From: W11650 sp963545585
GTDB lineage: Bacteria; Bacillota; Clostridia; Lachnospirales; Vallitaleaceae
Assembly (NCBI GenBank): GCA_963545585.1
Contig: CAUUKX010000051.1
Coordinates: forward strand, 1-15,064
DNA: 15,064 nucleotides
Direction: 5' to 3'
Numbering within the stretch: position 1 is the first letter of the stretch; every line of letters begins with the position of its first letter. Positions 6,955-14,787 of the stretch are shown in pieces. The notes under the pieces are model-generated. The model saw only the letters and a program-made list of their open reading frames with translations. It was not told where the DNA came from and made no database searches. The translations under genes were made by a program, and so were the position numbers.

Positions 6955-8013
6955 ATGTTTAGCGCCAAAAAATCGAATATTTATCATTTTTTATCTATTT
7001 TATTTATTGTTTTCGGCAGTATTGTCTTTGGTATTGTGCAAGGCTTGGGCGTTGATTTTCCACCCATCGTTCCCTTGGTTTTTTCTCAGGTAGTTTTGGT
7101 CTTCGGACCGGTATTGATTTATTTTCTGACCCAAAGGGACTCTCTGACAAGTAGCCTGTACCTGAAAAATCCGGGAATCGTTAATTTGGCTATGTCGGCT
7201 CTGCTGGTCCTGACCCTGATCCCAACCGTTTCTCTGCTCAATGTATTATCCCTGTTTTTCGTGCGGAATCAAATCGCCGATACCGTTTCGGCTTTAACTG
7301 ATTCCCCATACCTCTTGGTACTGCTTATTTTGGCGGTATGTCCCGGAATTTTTGAGGAATTGTCAACCCGCTTTATTTTATTAAATAATTACCGGCATAA
7401 GCCCTATTATGTTGCCTGTATTTTCAGCGGTTTGTTTTTTGGCATGCTCCACCTCAATATCAATCAATTTATTTATGCCTTTGTGCTGGGTGCTGTGTTT
7501 GCTTTTGTGGTTCAGATTACCGAGTCGATTTACACCTCCGTACTGATGCACACCCTGCTGAATGCGACCACTTTTTCCCTTAGTTACTTCCTGTCATCAT
7601 CCTTGACGGAAGGTACACTGGCCGAAGCAGCCAATGCCGTCCCCGACTTAAACGATGTCATCGCCTTGCTGGGTGTTAATGTCATCACCATACCGCTGGC
7701 CATTTTTATTTTAATCTTCTTAATTAATTATAACGGCAAGCGCAGTATTTTAAAGCAAAAACCCACGGTTTTGGAATTAACTCTCGGCCGCAAATTCCGG
7801 GCAAATGCCGATATGCCGATGGCTCCCGACTACTCCGAAGCCAATTCGGCTCTGCCAGCACAGCCGGTTTTTTCTGCCGCTCCGGCCGATGCTTTTTCCC
7901 AGCCTTATGAAACCGATTCTTCCTCACCCTTTAACTGGGCTTTTTGGAGCTGCGTTATCTTGTTTTTGGCTTTAACCTTTTTAAACGAATTCGCCAGCCG
8001 GATGATGCAGTAA
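6955..8013 (+). CDS. CPBP (CAAX/Abi) family intramembrane metalloprotease with C-terminal extension
   Basis: 352 aa polytopic membrane protein. The three signature motifs of the CPBP/Rce1 family are intact: EELSTR with Glu134, Glu135 and Arg139; FFGMLH with His166; and HTLLN with His199 and Asn203. The catalytic glutamate and metal or water-binding residues are therefore retained and the enzyme is probably active. In bacteria such proteins do not usually prenylate-process; some act on bacteriocin immunity or signal-peptide and regulated proteolysis. After the family core (ending near 255) there is an unusual tail of about 95 residues: a basic patch, a polar Pro/Ala-rich stretch (about 280-325), and one last membrane helix (326-346). 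The start has AAGGAG five bases away. Apparently a single-gene transcript; substrate unknown. Confidence 0.9.
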   Translation: MFSAKKSNIYHFLSILFIVFGSIVFGIVQGLGVDFPPIVPLVFSQVVLVFGPVLIYFLTQRDSLTSSLYLKNPGIVNLAMSALLVLTLIPTVSLLNVLSLFFVRNQIADTVSALTDSPYLLVLLILAVCPGIFEELSTRFILLNNYRHKPYYVACIFSGLFFGMLHLNINQFIYAFVLGAVFAFVVQITESIYTSVLMHTLLNATTFSLSYFLSSSLTEGTLAEAANAVPDLNDVIALLGVNVITIPLAIFILIFLINYNGKRSILKQKPTVLELTLGRKFRANADMPMAPDYSEANSALPAQPVFSAAPADAFSQPYETDSSSPFNWAFWSCVILFLALTFLNEFASRMMQ

Positions 8014-8149
8014 GTTCAGGCAAGCAGGTGTGATGCCGAATATGGCGGCGGAGAGTTTGCTCTCCAGAGGGATATCAAGTGTAACTATCCATTTGCAGAA
8101 CATGCTGATAATTCTCTTACAGCGAATTATCAACGGCTTGCTTGAACTG
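8014..8149. repeat. MITE-like repeat, copy C (best preserved)
   Basis: Begins immediately after the protease stop codon TAA (8011-8013). The left end GTTCAGGCAAGC (8014-8025) and right end GCTTGCTTGAAC (8136-8147) are complementary at 11 of 12 bases. Inside are a GGAGAG/CTCTCC hairpin and an imperfect TGATAATTC/GAATTATCA hairpin. The right part shares the AACTATCCAT and GAACATGCTG segments with copy B. It contains no coding frame of note. Confidence 0.8.
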
Positions 8150-8283
8150 TTCAGGCAAGCCAGTATTCTGGTTTAATATGCCAGCGGAGAACTTACCCGC
8201 CAGAGCCGCAAGCAAACCGAAATACCTATTGCTTCACGCCCGTAATTTGTTTTTAACGAATTACAGGCGTGTTTTGCCTGAAG
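8149..8283. repeat. MITE-like repeat, copy D (divergent, tandem to C)
   Basis: Starts with GTTCAGGCAAGCC (8149-8161), sharing the junction with copy C so that the abutting ends form a near-palindrome. It then follows the family pattern (AATATGCCAGCGGAGA, GTAATT...ACGAATTA) and ends at TTTTGCCTGAAG, about the same length as copy C. The middle (8206-8234) is diverged. The right half forms the strong hairpin listed separately. Confidence 0.6.
8235..8275 (+). terminator. Hairpin with short T-run downstream of the protease gene
   Basis: CACGCCCGTAATT (8235-8247) pairs with AATTACAGGCGTG (8259-8271) at 12 of 13 positions around an 11-base loop and is followed by TTTT. It could end protease transcription. 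It is part of repeat copy D, so the repeat may have supplied the terminator. No matching T-run exists for the opposite strand. Positions 8284-8351 hold nothing recognisable. Confidence 0.45.
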
Positions 8284-8351
8284 CAAAAGTTTTACACCAA
8301 TAAGAAAGTGCACATGGGTATGTAGTCTGCCTCAAAAAAGCAAGGATTTCA

Positions 8352-9005
8352 CTATTTTGCCTGTACTTTTAACCGGGCAGTCAGTTTATAAATTGGCTGC
8401 CCTTTTTGTGAGAATTTTTTCTCATATTCAGTCATCACATTTTCCGCTGGCGGAACTTCCCGATGCAAATCCCAATAAACTTTTTCCATTTCCCAGTTTG
8501 AATCCTGTCCAAAGCTGTCTATGGAGTAATGAAACAAAGCCGCATTATCGGTTTTAAACTCGACTGTACTCCCCGGCTTTAACAGTCCGGCATACAGTTT
8601 CAAAAAGCCCGGTGCTGTCAGCCGCCTTTTGGCATAGCGCTCCTTCGGCCATGGGTCGGAGAAGTTCAAGTACAGACCATCCAGCGACGCTGGCCGGAAA
8701 AAGGTGTCCATTTCTCTGGCGTCCTCCCATAAAAAGCCGATATTATCCAGCTTCGGATCCAGCTTATCGTATTTCGCCAGCGCTTTAATCAGTACGGAAG
8801 AATACTTCTCCATCCCCAGAAAAAAGCTTTCCCTGTATTTGGCCGCCATCCCCAAGAGAAAATCGCCTTTGCCCATACCGATTTCCAAATAAATCTTCCG
8901 GCCGCCGGCAAACTCAGCCAGCCTTTCCGCTGCTTCCTGCGCTGGCCAAACCCGGCTATGCCCGGCTGCTGCCTCATCGGCGCCGGCTATTTTTCGTAAT
9001 CGCAT
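8352..9005 (-). CDS. trmB: tRNA (guanine-N7-)-methyltransferase TrmB
   Basis: 217 aa cytoplasmic SAM-dependent enzyme that methylates N7 of G46 in the variable loop of tRNAs. The whole family pattern is visible: the SAM-binding loop LEIGMGKGDF (40-49), FLGMEKYSSVL (62-72), the acidic WEDAREMD (93-100), the diagnostic LNFSDPWPKERYAKRR (113-128) with the catalytic-site Asp117, FKTDN (150-154), and the C-terminal TEYEKKFSQKGQPIYKL (192-208). Length is normal for the Bacillota form. The ATG at 9005 has an AAAGGA-type site about eight bases away. It is transcribed alone on the minus strand, downstream of the macroglobulin gene but separated by 347 bp and a terminator, so no functional link is implied. 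Confidence 0.97.
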   Translation of the reverse strand: MRLRKIAGADEAAAGHSRVWPAQEAAERLAEFAGGRKIYLEIGMGKGDFLLGMAAKYRESFFLGMEKYSSVLIKALAKYDKLDPKLDNIGFLWEDAREMDTFFRPASLDGLYLNFSDPWPKERYAKRRLTAPGFLKLYAGLLKPGSTVEFKTDNAALFHYSIDSFGQDSNWEMEKVYWDLHREVPPAENVMTEYEKKFSQKGQPIYKLTARLKVQAK

Positions 9006-9249
9006 TTTTATTTCCTTTCCGATTTGATTTTCTATTTTCTTGCTTTTTCATTGACAGTTCGTTCCCCGAAATATTTTCTGATTTCATCCGGCGAAAGCTA
9101 TCCCGCTCTCTATCGTTAAATCTTTTTTCTGATTGTAAAATAAATTTTTAGTTACATATCCCTTTGTAGCTGCTTTGATTTTACCATTCTTCAATCACAA
9201 ACGCAACACCTTGTAAGCATCTGAAACATAACTTTTCCCCACATTTTAA
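9006..9249. other. Intergenic region upstream of trmB
   Basis: AT-rich DNA without a convincing open frame, RNA gene, or repeat copy. The trmB promoter must lie here, but no -35/-10 pair on the minus strand is good enough to name. A TTGACA on the plus strand near 9051 lacks a partner box and has no gene ahead of it. Confidence 0.5.
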
Positions 9250-9261
9250 GCCGGACAACAA

Positions 9262-9297
9262 ACAGCGCCGCCGGTTTTTATCACCGGCAGCGCCTTT
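9262..9297 (-). terminator. Rho-independent terminator of the macroglobulin gene
   Basis: A GC-rich hairpin: GGCGCTGCCGGT on the minus strand (9283-9294) pairs with ACCGGCGGCGCT (9264-9275) at about 10 of 12 positions, with a loop of seven bases. On the minus strand it is followed by GTTTGTTGT, a broken U-tract. It is 56 bp beyond the macroglobulin stop codon. Because T-runs flank both sides it could also stop plus-strand transcription. Confidence 0.75.
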
Positions 9298-9345
9298 TGC
9301 TTTGTTTTACTTTGCTTTGCTTTATTGTATTTTGCTTTGTTTTTT
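9295..9345. repeat. Low-complexity CTTTG-type repeat tract
   Basis: About 50 bp made almost only of TTTGC, TTTGT and TTTA units on the plus strand, including a 14-base direct repeat TTTTGCTTTGTTTT at 9295-9308 and 9330-9343. On the macroglobulin mRNA it is an A-rich CAAAG tract between the stop codon and the terminator. Confidence 0.8.
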
Positions 9346-9352
9346 CTAACCT

Positions 9353-12300
9353 TTATTCCTTCTTTAATCTCAAAATTTTCACCTTTTCCGGCTGGCCGAC
9401 AAAGATATGATCTTTGACCTGAATTCCCTGCATCACCGGTGCCTCCGCCTTGTACTCACCCGGCGACACCACGCGGGCATAATAGGTATGTGTCCGATCC
9501 ACTGGCTTTAAGTCTTTCCGCCAGTATCCAACATAAATACTGACCTTTTGCTGGTCAATATCCTGCCACCACCAAGAGCCATGATAATTGTTGTGCAAGA
9601 AACTAAAATCCTTTTGTATCGGTTTTAACCCCGCCGGCAGATAATCGGTAATCCGATAACTCCCCTCCGGCGCGTCCAAACTGATATCCCAAGTCAATTC
9701 TACCTTGACAATATCGCCCTCTTTAAACTCCGTCGTTTCGTTACCATCGACAAAATATTTACGCTTCAGCTGCAAATACTTGTCCGGACTGCTCTTTAGC
9801 TGCTCGGTCTGAGGATAGGTCAGTACAACATCCACATTGCCGCTGACCGCTTTCATCTCTAACTCACCCAGCTTTACCGACGGCAGCCGGAAAGATACCG
9901 GATAAGCTTCCAACTTTTCTTCTTTTTCCTGTCCCAGATAGGCATAGGTAATTCGGCTGTCAGCAAACTTTCCTCGCTTCAGTTCTTCTTTAATAAAGCA
10001 TAACTTCTGCGCCCCATTAAAGTAATATTTGGAAGAATTATCCATTTCAAACTGGAACATCTTGGCAGCATTTTCATTGCCCAGCTTCTGCGCAAGCAGC
10101 ATTGCCGTTCCGGTCAGGCGATAGCTTTTTTCTTTATCGCCCTGCCGGAGCGAGGCAATGGTATCATAAACTTCCAATTGCGGCGCAGCGTACTGCTCAT
10201 AAATCTGTTTTGCCCGGTAAGTATCACCTAATTCCGCATACGCTAATCCTGTATACAAGCGCTCTTCCAAGGAAAGATTTTCAATCCGGTCATATTCCGT
10301 CAGTTTTTCCAAAATCGGCTGACGCAAAACCGCTAAGCCATACAACGCTTTAGCACTGACTTTTTCTTTCAGCTTGGCCGTCAAATATGCCTCTAATCTC
10401 CGGCGGTTGATCAAATCCTGCCCGCTGCCCACAGGATCAATCAAGAGCGGCAGCATTTGAACTGTTATTTCCAAATTATCCTCTGCATAAGGCAAAATGG
10501 CAATGCCGCCGTTTTCCGTCTGGTAGTCGGAAACTTTCACATCTTCCAGTAAGTTGACATCCGCATCCTTGCCCTGAATGTCTTTCAGAAGCTGGGCGGC
10601 CAGCTTAGCCGTCAGTCTTTGGTCAATCCGTTCGCCAAAGTAATAGTTCATCTCATAAAGCGCCGGAATATATTTTGATTTTCTTCGGTCAATGAAGCAA
10701 ACCGTCGTCATCCCCTTTTCACCAGCCGGCAATTTCATGCCCTGCTCTGCCGCCATAATCCGGCTGACCATTCTTTGATGGTAAGTAGCCAGCACCTTCA
10801 GCTTATAGCCCAAAGCATCCGCCAGTCCATTTCCAGCTCTGGCCTCAATCCGCAGAGCCACCTCACCTGTCGTCTGAAACGGCGGAAAATCCAGATTGAC
10901 CCGCTCAAAAGCCTTGCCGCTGGCTTTAGCCACCAGTTTATCACCTACAAAAGCCTGATATTCAATGATTGTATCCGCTTTTAATTCGCTGCCGTAACCG
11001 GTCACGCCCAGCGTCAGCTGGTCGCCCTGCAAATATTCGGTATTAAGCGAAGCGCTGATAAAGAAAGGCAGACTGACCTTTAAGTTCTGTGTGCCGCTCC
11101 CGGCCTGCAAATCATCAGTCAGCGCCGACAGCATCACCCGCCATGAAGTGACATTATCCGGCAGCGGAAAACTCATTACCGCTTTACCGTTTTCATCCAA
11201 GTCAACCAGCCGGAAAACCGCCGTATCTAAAAACTTTTCTCTAACCCGAATGGAATTGCTCGTTTTCGGCTTCATCTCTGCACTGGCCTTCATATCTGCT
11301 TTTTCTTCGGCCATCGCCATCGGTGCCATTTTCGTGTCCATGCTTCCATTCCGCTCTAAGAAGTTTTGCTGAACGCCGTGCGAAGTATAGTCATCGCCCA
11401 ATCCGGCGGAAATGCTGCGGTACAACTCCTGCAAAATATCCTCGTCTTTTTCCGATAAGGCCAGCAGTGCTTCATCAATGGCTTTGAGGTGAACCTTACC
11501 GCTGACGGCTGGTTTTCCTGCCATATCTTTAACTTCCAGCAGCACCTTGACTTCTTCTCCCGGCCGGTAGCTCTCTTTATCGGTCGTCGCCTTAATCTCT
11601 AACTTAGCCTGCTTCGTATCATACAAGATTTGCCCGCGAGCGACTTCTTCCGCTGCATAACCGCCGAAAATAACCGCCGCCACATCCAGCCTCGGCGCTT
11701 CTTGCATCGTATAAGGCAAACTAATCTGACCATCATCGACAAAGGCCCGGCGCAGTCCGCTCTGGGCTGTCAAATACAGCACCTTTTTACCGGTTACTGT
11801 CTTACCCTGATTCATTAAGCGCAGCTGGGCGGTATCGCCGATCTGATAAGCATTCTTATCTTTCATCAATTCAAAGCCGTCATCCGCCGGCCGATAGCTG
11901 TACCAATCCCGGCCGCTCCAAAAATATAAGTCCTGCCGGATTGGATTACCGCTTTGATCTTCGGTGAAAATGTCCGCCGTATAGTAAACATCTTCCTCTT
12001 TCGGCAAAGTCCTTTTATATTCAAACTTACCGGCCGCATCGGTCATCAGTTCCTTTGTTTCTATCGGACTCTTTTCCTGTCTCCACTCATATTCCTTGAC
12101 CACTACTTTATTGATGTAATCATAGTGCTGACCGACTTCGATCTTATACCATTTATTCCGGTAAATTCGCACTGTCAGCTTATGACCCGCCAGCGGCTGA
12201 TCCAGATAATCGCTGCTGCCCTTGGCCGTACCGTTATTTAAGCGCTCCAGCGTAATACTGTGCATCACGCCGCTTAAAGTTCCCTGATTGCCTTCTTTAT

Positions 12301-14401
12301 TGGCCTCGGCCGATAAAACGGCATCCTTTAAAAATACCCGAAATCTTTCCCGTCCGCTGATTTCGCCGGACTCGGGCAAAGTTGCCGAGACACTAACTTC
12401 ACAGTAGGCGATTGTGCCCTCACTTTTAGATTGCACCGGCTGATAAGTAAACTGCGCCTTGCCGACTGCGTCCGTCTGTCCGCTGCCATCCTTCCCGCTT
12501 TGTCCGTAAACAGCATAGTGAAAATCTAAATTGCTGACTGGCGTGCCTTCAAAAAACTGCGTATTCGTAGTAAAGTTAATCGCTTCATTCCAAAAGATTG
12601 CTTCTTTATCTTTTGCAAGCGTAATCTTATAGGCTGGTTTTACATAATTTTCCACCTGAAAATAACGAGTCTGTAAAACCGTATCTCCCAACTTAATCCT
12701 CAGTTGATATCTGCCCTCCGCCAAATTGGGCAGGGCAATCTCACCACTGTAAAAACCATCTTTAACTGGTAATTCCTGCCGGGCATAAACCAAGGACTTA
12801 TCTGGATAGTCATAGAAATACCAGTAATTTTGGGTAATTTCCGCCGTAACCGCAGTAATTTCCCGGCTTTTTTTAATCCTTTCTTCCCGGCTAAGAGCAA
12901 TATTACCGCCCTTTTCATAGCGGGGAGCAACAAAACCGAAAATGCCAACCTGATCCGATGGCTGATATAAATTCCGGTCTAATTGCATCACTTTCCAGTA
13001 TTCCGTCGCCCCGCTCCCCCAGTCCGACCCGAAATAACGCCAATACAACGGCTCATAATCCCACGGCCGGTAATACATGACTGCTTCCATCTGGCCGCTC
13101 CGCAAAAGCAGCGCCACCGGTTCCATTGCTTTTTTCGACAAGAGCGCCAGACCATCCTGATCGGTTTTTGTCCGCTCAATTTCTTTGGGCCTAATAATCT
13201 CGCCTTTTTCATCCGTGGTTTTAAAAGAAATAACCTCAACGCCCGCCAGCAAATTGCCGGTCTTAACCTGATGAAGCCAGAGCACATCCTGCGTATCAGT
13301 CCGCCGGTAATAACTGCTGATATCGGTTACCTGCAAAAAGGTCTGAGCAATGCACTTATCTTTTTGGGCTTCCAGCAAATAATAACCGGCCGGCAAAGTC
13401 AGCGGCAGCTCCATTTGATATCCCCAGCCATCTTCTTCCTGCTCCAAGATTTGATCCAGACTGGCTGCTTTTCTTAGGTTTGCTTTATCGGTTAAATCAT
13501 CGGCATAACGAGTCCAGTTTGGAATATTCGCCTTTCGGCTCAAGGCTTTGATATAGTCTTCCGCTTTATCAAAGCGGTATACGTCCAAATGTATTTTTAT
13601 CTTTTCCTCTCTGCCTTTCCCAGAAGAGTAATACTGCATTTCCAGCCGCGGATGATCAGCTGGGCCAATTTCATTTTGCCAGGTACTGAAGTCCAAATAT
13701 TCGTATTTACCCAAATCGCCGAAAATACTTTCTTTATTCGCCGTTTCAAACTGAAAGACCCGATCCGCTTTCAGTGTCTTACCAGAAGCTGCCAGCGGCA
13801 GGCCGGCCTTGACTAACACCGTATAAACTGTCTTTGGCTTTAGTCTTTGACTCGGCACAAAAACCGCCAAGTTTTCCCTTTGTTCAAACTTACCGGCCAG
13901 TTTCGGCGTAATTTCAATATATTTGTCCAGTTGTGCCGCTCCAGCAGCCGAAAACAAAAACTCAATCCCGCTGTCCAGCGGCACGCCAGTTGCTTTATGC
14001 GCCGGCATCACGCCCTGCAGGGAAAACTCGGTTTCCGTCTGGAACAGCCATGTTGCTTCTTTAAAGGCAAACGCATAAATACTGTTTTCCTTTAGCCTTT
14101 CCTGCAAAATAATCTTTACCCCATCCGCCTGCTGCTCGGCGGTAAACGGCACCGTCGGCGTAATCTGAAGTCCTGTCTTAACTTCCTCTGCGTTTACTTT
14201 CATATCCTTGCCGGTCAGCACAAAACTGCTGTCAATTTTAACACCGGTATCGTCCTCTTTTTCCGGTGTCAGCTGATAACCGCCCCGGATTTCCGCAGCG
14301 TATACCTCTGTCCCCAATCTGAGCACCCCCATTTCTGCGCAGCCTGCCAACATCACTACCGCCAGAAAAATTGAAAAAAGCCGTCTTGTAACTTTAGTCA
14401 T
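9353..14401 (-). CDS. Alpha-2-macroglobulin-like lipoprotein without thioester
   Basis: 1682 aa surface lipoprotein. A signal peptide ends in lipobox LAGC, with Cys21 as the lipidation site, so it should be anchored to the outer face of the membrane. Order: Ig-like repeats of the Big_5/SbsA kind (about 35-110 and 126-218); macroglobulin domains with an MG2-like NLYQPSDQVGIFGFV near 475; a bait-region domain with VHLKAIDEALL around 970-985; a Met-rich segment (about 1017-1047); the A2M core FLDTAVF...FPLPDNVTSWR (about 1054-1084); a helical thioester-domain equivalent (about 1240-1540); and a C-terminal beta domain. Where active relatives carry a GCxEQ thioester, this one reads YYFGERIDQ near 1254, without cysteine. 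It could still trap or bind proteases or stabilise the envelope. ATG at 14401 fixed by AAGGGAG; no pbpC neighbour. Confidence 0.9.
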   Translation of the reverse strand: MTKVTRRLFSIFLAVVMLAGCAEMGVLRLGTEVYAAEIRGGYQLTPEKEDDTGVKIDSSFVLTGKDMKVNAEEVKTGLQITPTVPFTAEQQADGVKIILQERLKENSIYAFAFKEATWLFQTETEFSLQGVMPAHKATGVPLDSGIEFLFSAAGAAQLDKYIEITPKLAGKFEQRENLAVFVPSQRLKPKTVYTVLVKAGLPLAASGKTLKADRVFQFETANKESIFGDLGKYEYLDFSTWQNEIGPADHPRLEMQYYSSGKGREEKIKIHLDVYRFDKAEDYIKALSRKANIPNWTRYADDLTDKANLRKAASLDQILEQEEDGWGYQMELPLTLPAGYYLLEAQKDKCIAQTFLQVTDISSYYRRTDTQDVLWLHQVKTGNLLAGVEVISFKTTDEKGEIIRPKEIERTKTDQDGLALLSKKAMEPVALLLRSGQMEAVMYYRPWDYEPLYWRYFGSDWGSGATEYWKVMQLDRNLYQPSDQVGIFGFVAPRYEKGGNIALSREERIKKSREITAVTAEITQNYWYFYDYPDKSLVYARQELPVKDGFYSGEIALPNLAEGRYQLRIKLGDTVLQTRYFQVENYVKPAYKITLAKDKEAIFWNEAINFTTNTQFFEGTPVSNLDFHYAVYGQSGKDGSGQTDAVGKAQFTYQPVQSKSEGTIAYCEVSVSATLPESGEISGRERFRVFLKDAVLSAEANKEGNQGTLSGVMHSITLERLNNGTAKGSSDYLDQPLAGHKLTVRIYRNKWYKIEVGQHYDYINKVVVKEYEWRQEKSPIETKELMTDAAGKFEYKRTLPKEEDVYYTADIFTEDQSGNPIRQDLYFWSGRDWYSYRPADDGFELMKDKNAYQIGDTAQLRLMNQGKTVTGKKVLYLTAQSGLRRAFVDDGQISLPYTMQEAPRLDVAAVIFGGYAAEEVARGQILYDTKQAKLEIKATTDKESYRPGEEVKVLLEVKDMAGKPAVSGKVHLKAIDEALLALSEKDEDILQELYRSISAGLGDDYTSHGVQQNFLERNGSMDTKMAPMAMAEEKADMKASAEMKPKTSNSIRVREKFLDTAVFRLVDLDENGKAVMSFPLPDNVTSWRVMLSALTDDLQAGSGTQNLKVSLPFFISASLNTEYLQGDQLTLGVTGYGSELKADTIIEYQAFVGDKLVAKASGKAFERVNLDFPPFQTTGEVALRIEARAGNGLADALGYKLKVLATYHQRMVSRIMAAEQGMKLPAGEKGMTTVCFIDRRKSKYIPALYEMNYYFGERIDQRLTAKLAAQLLKDIQGKDADVNLLEDVKVSDYQTENGGIAILPYAEDNLEITVQMLPLLIDPVGSGQDLINRRRLEAYLTAKLKEKVSAKALYGLAVLRQPILEKLTEYDRIENLSLEERLYTGLAYAELGDTYRAKQIYEQYAAPQLEVYDTIASLRQGDKEKSYRLTGTAMLLAQKLGNENAAKMFQFEMDNSSKYYFNGAQKLCFIKEELKRGKFADSRITYAYLGQEKEEKLEAYPVSFRLPSVKLGELEMKAVSGNVDVVLTYPQTEQLKSSPDKYLQLKRKYFVDGNETTEFKEGDIVKVELTWDISLDAPEGSYRITDYLPAGLKPIQKDFSFLHNNYHGSWWWQDIDQQKVSIYVGYWRKDLKPVDRTHTYYARVVSPGEYKAEAPVMQGIQVKDHIFVGQPEKVKILRLKKE

Positions 14402-14410
14402 AATAATATT

Positions 14411-14417
14411 CTCCCTT
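14411..14417 (-). promoter_or_regulatory. Ribosome binding site fixing the macroglobulin start
   Basis: AAGGGAG on the minus strand, nine bases before the ATG at 14399-14401. The frame is open to a GTG at 14434, but that start would put charged residues before the signal peptide and would place this binding site inside the gene. Confidence 0.75.
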
Positions 14418-14502
14418 CTATTTTTTGTCAGCACAAATAAAAATCCTTTTTATCTTTTTCCCCTATTCCCTCTGCATTCCTGCAACATCCTAATCTTCTG
14501 GA

Positions 14503-14787
14503 TCATACATTCCGCTTCTTGTAGATATCTTCTCTTGACCCGATATCAAAAACATAGACCAGTAATTCATTCTCTACAATACGAAAGACAGCCCTATAAT
14601 CACCTATTCGCAGCCTGAAAATATCATCATAGTTTTTAGAATGGAACTTTTTCACATCATAAAACTGGATATTCTCATTGTTCTCTGCTAATTCTACGAA
14701 TGCTTTGAAAAACCGGATGCCTATCGCCTTGTTTTTCTTTATGAATTCTTCAGCGGACTTTGAATATTTAACCTTGTAAAAGCTCAT
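14503..14787 (-). CDS. RelE/ParE-superfamily toxin
   Basis: 94 aa, basic, second gene of a toxin-antitoxin pair. The fold pattern is typical of the RelE/ParE superfamily: an N-terminal strand (FYKVKYSKSAEEF), two helices, then KKFHSKNYDDIFRLRIGDYR (46-65), VFRIVENELLVYVFDIGSRE (67-86) and a short tail. The RLRIGDYR and DIGSRED segments are the hallmarks of this group. It could be an mRNA interferase (RelE-like) or a gyrase poison (ParE-like); sequence by eye does not separate them. Its ATG lies inside the last codons of the antitoxin gene (20 bp overlap) with no strong ribosome site of its own, so translation is probably coupled and toxin output kept below antitoxin. Confidence 0.88.
   Translation of the reverse strand: MSFYKVKYSKSAEEFIKKNKAIGIRFFKAFVELAENNENIQFYDVKKFHSKNYDDIFRLRIGDYRAVFRIVENELLVYVFDIGSREDIYKKRNV

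Noticed and set aside
8014..8283. CRISPR array reading of the tandem repeats
   Set aside because: Only two adjacent copies of about 135 bp without regular short repeats and spacers, and no cas genes.
12983..13477. Plus-strand open frame of 164 codons inside the macroglobulin gene
   Set aside because: Shadow frame: no start signal, no recognisable motif, His/Pro/Arg-rich antisense composition, while the other strand codes a continuous 1682-residue protein.
14393..14427. CTGACA and TATTAT spaced 17 bp on the minus strand before the macroglobulin gene
   Set aside because: The -10 would touch the start codon, leaving no leader for the evident AAGGGAG ribosome binding site; probably chance in AT-rich DNA.
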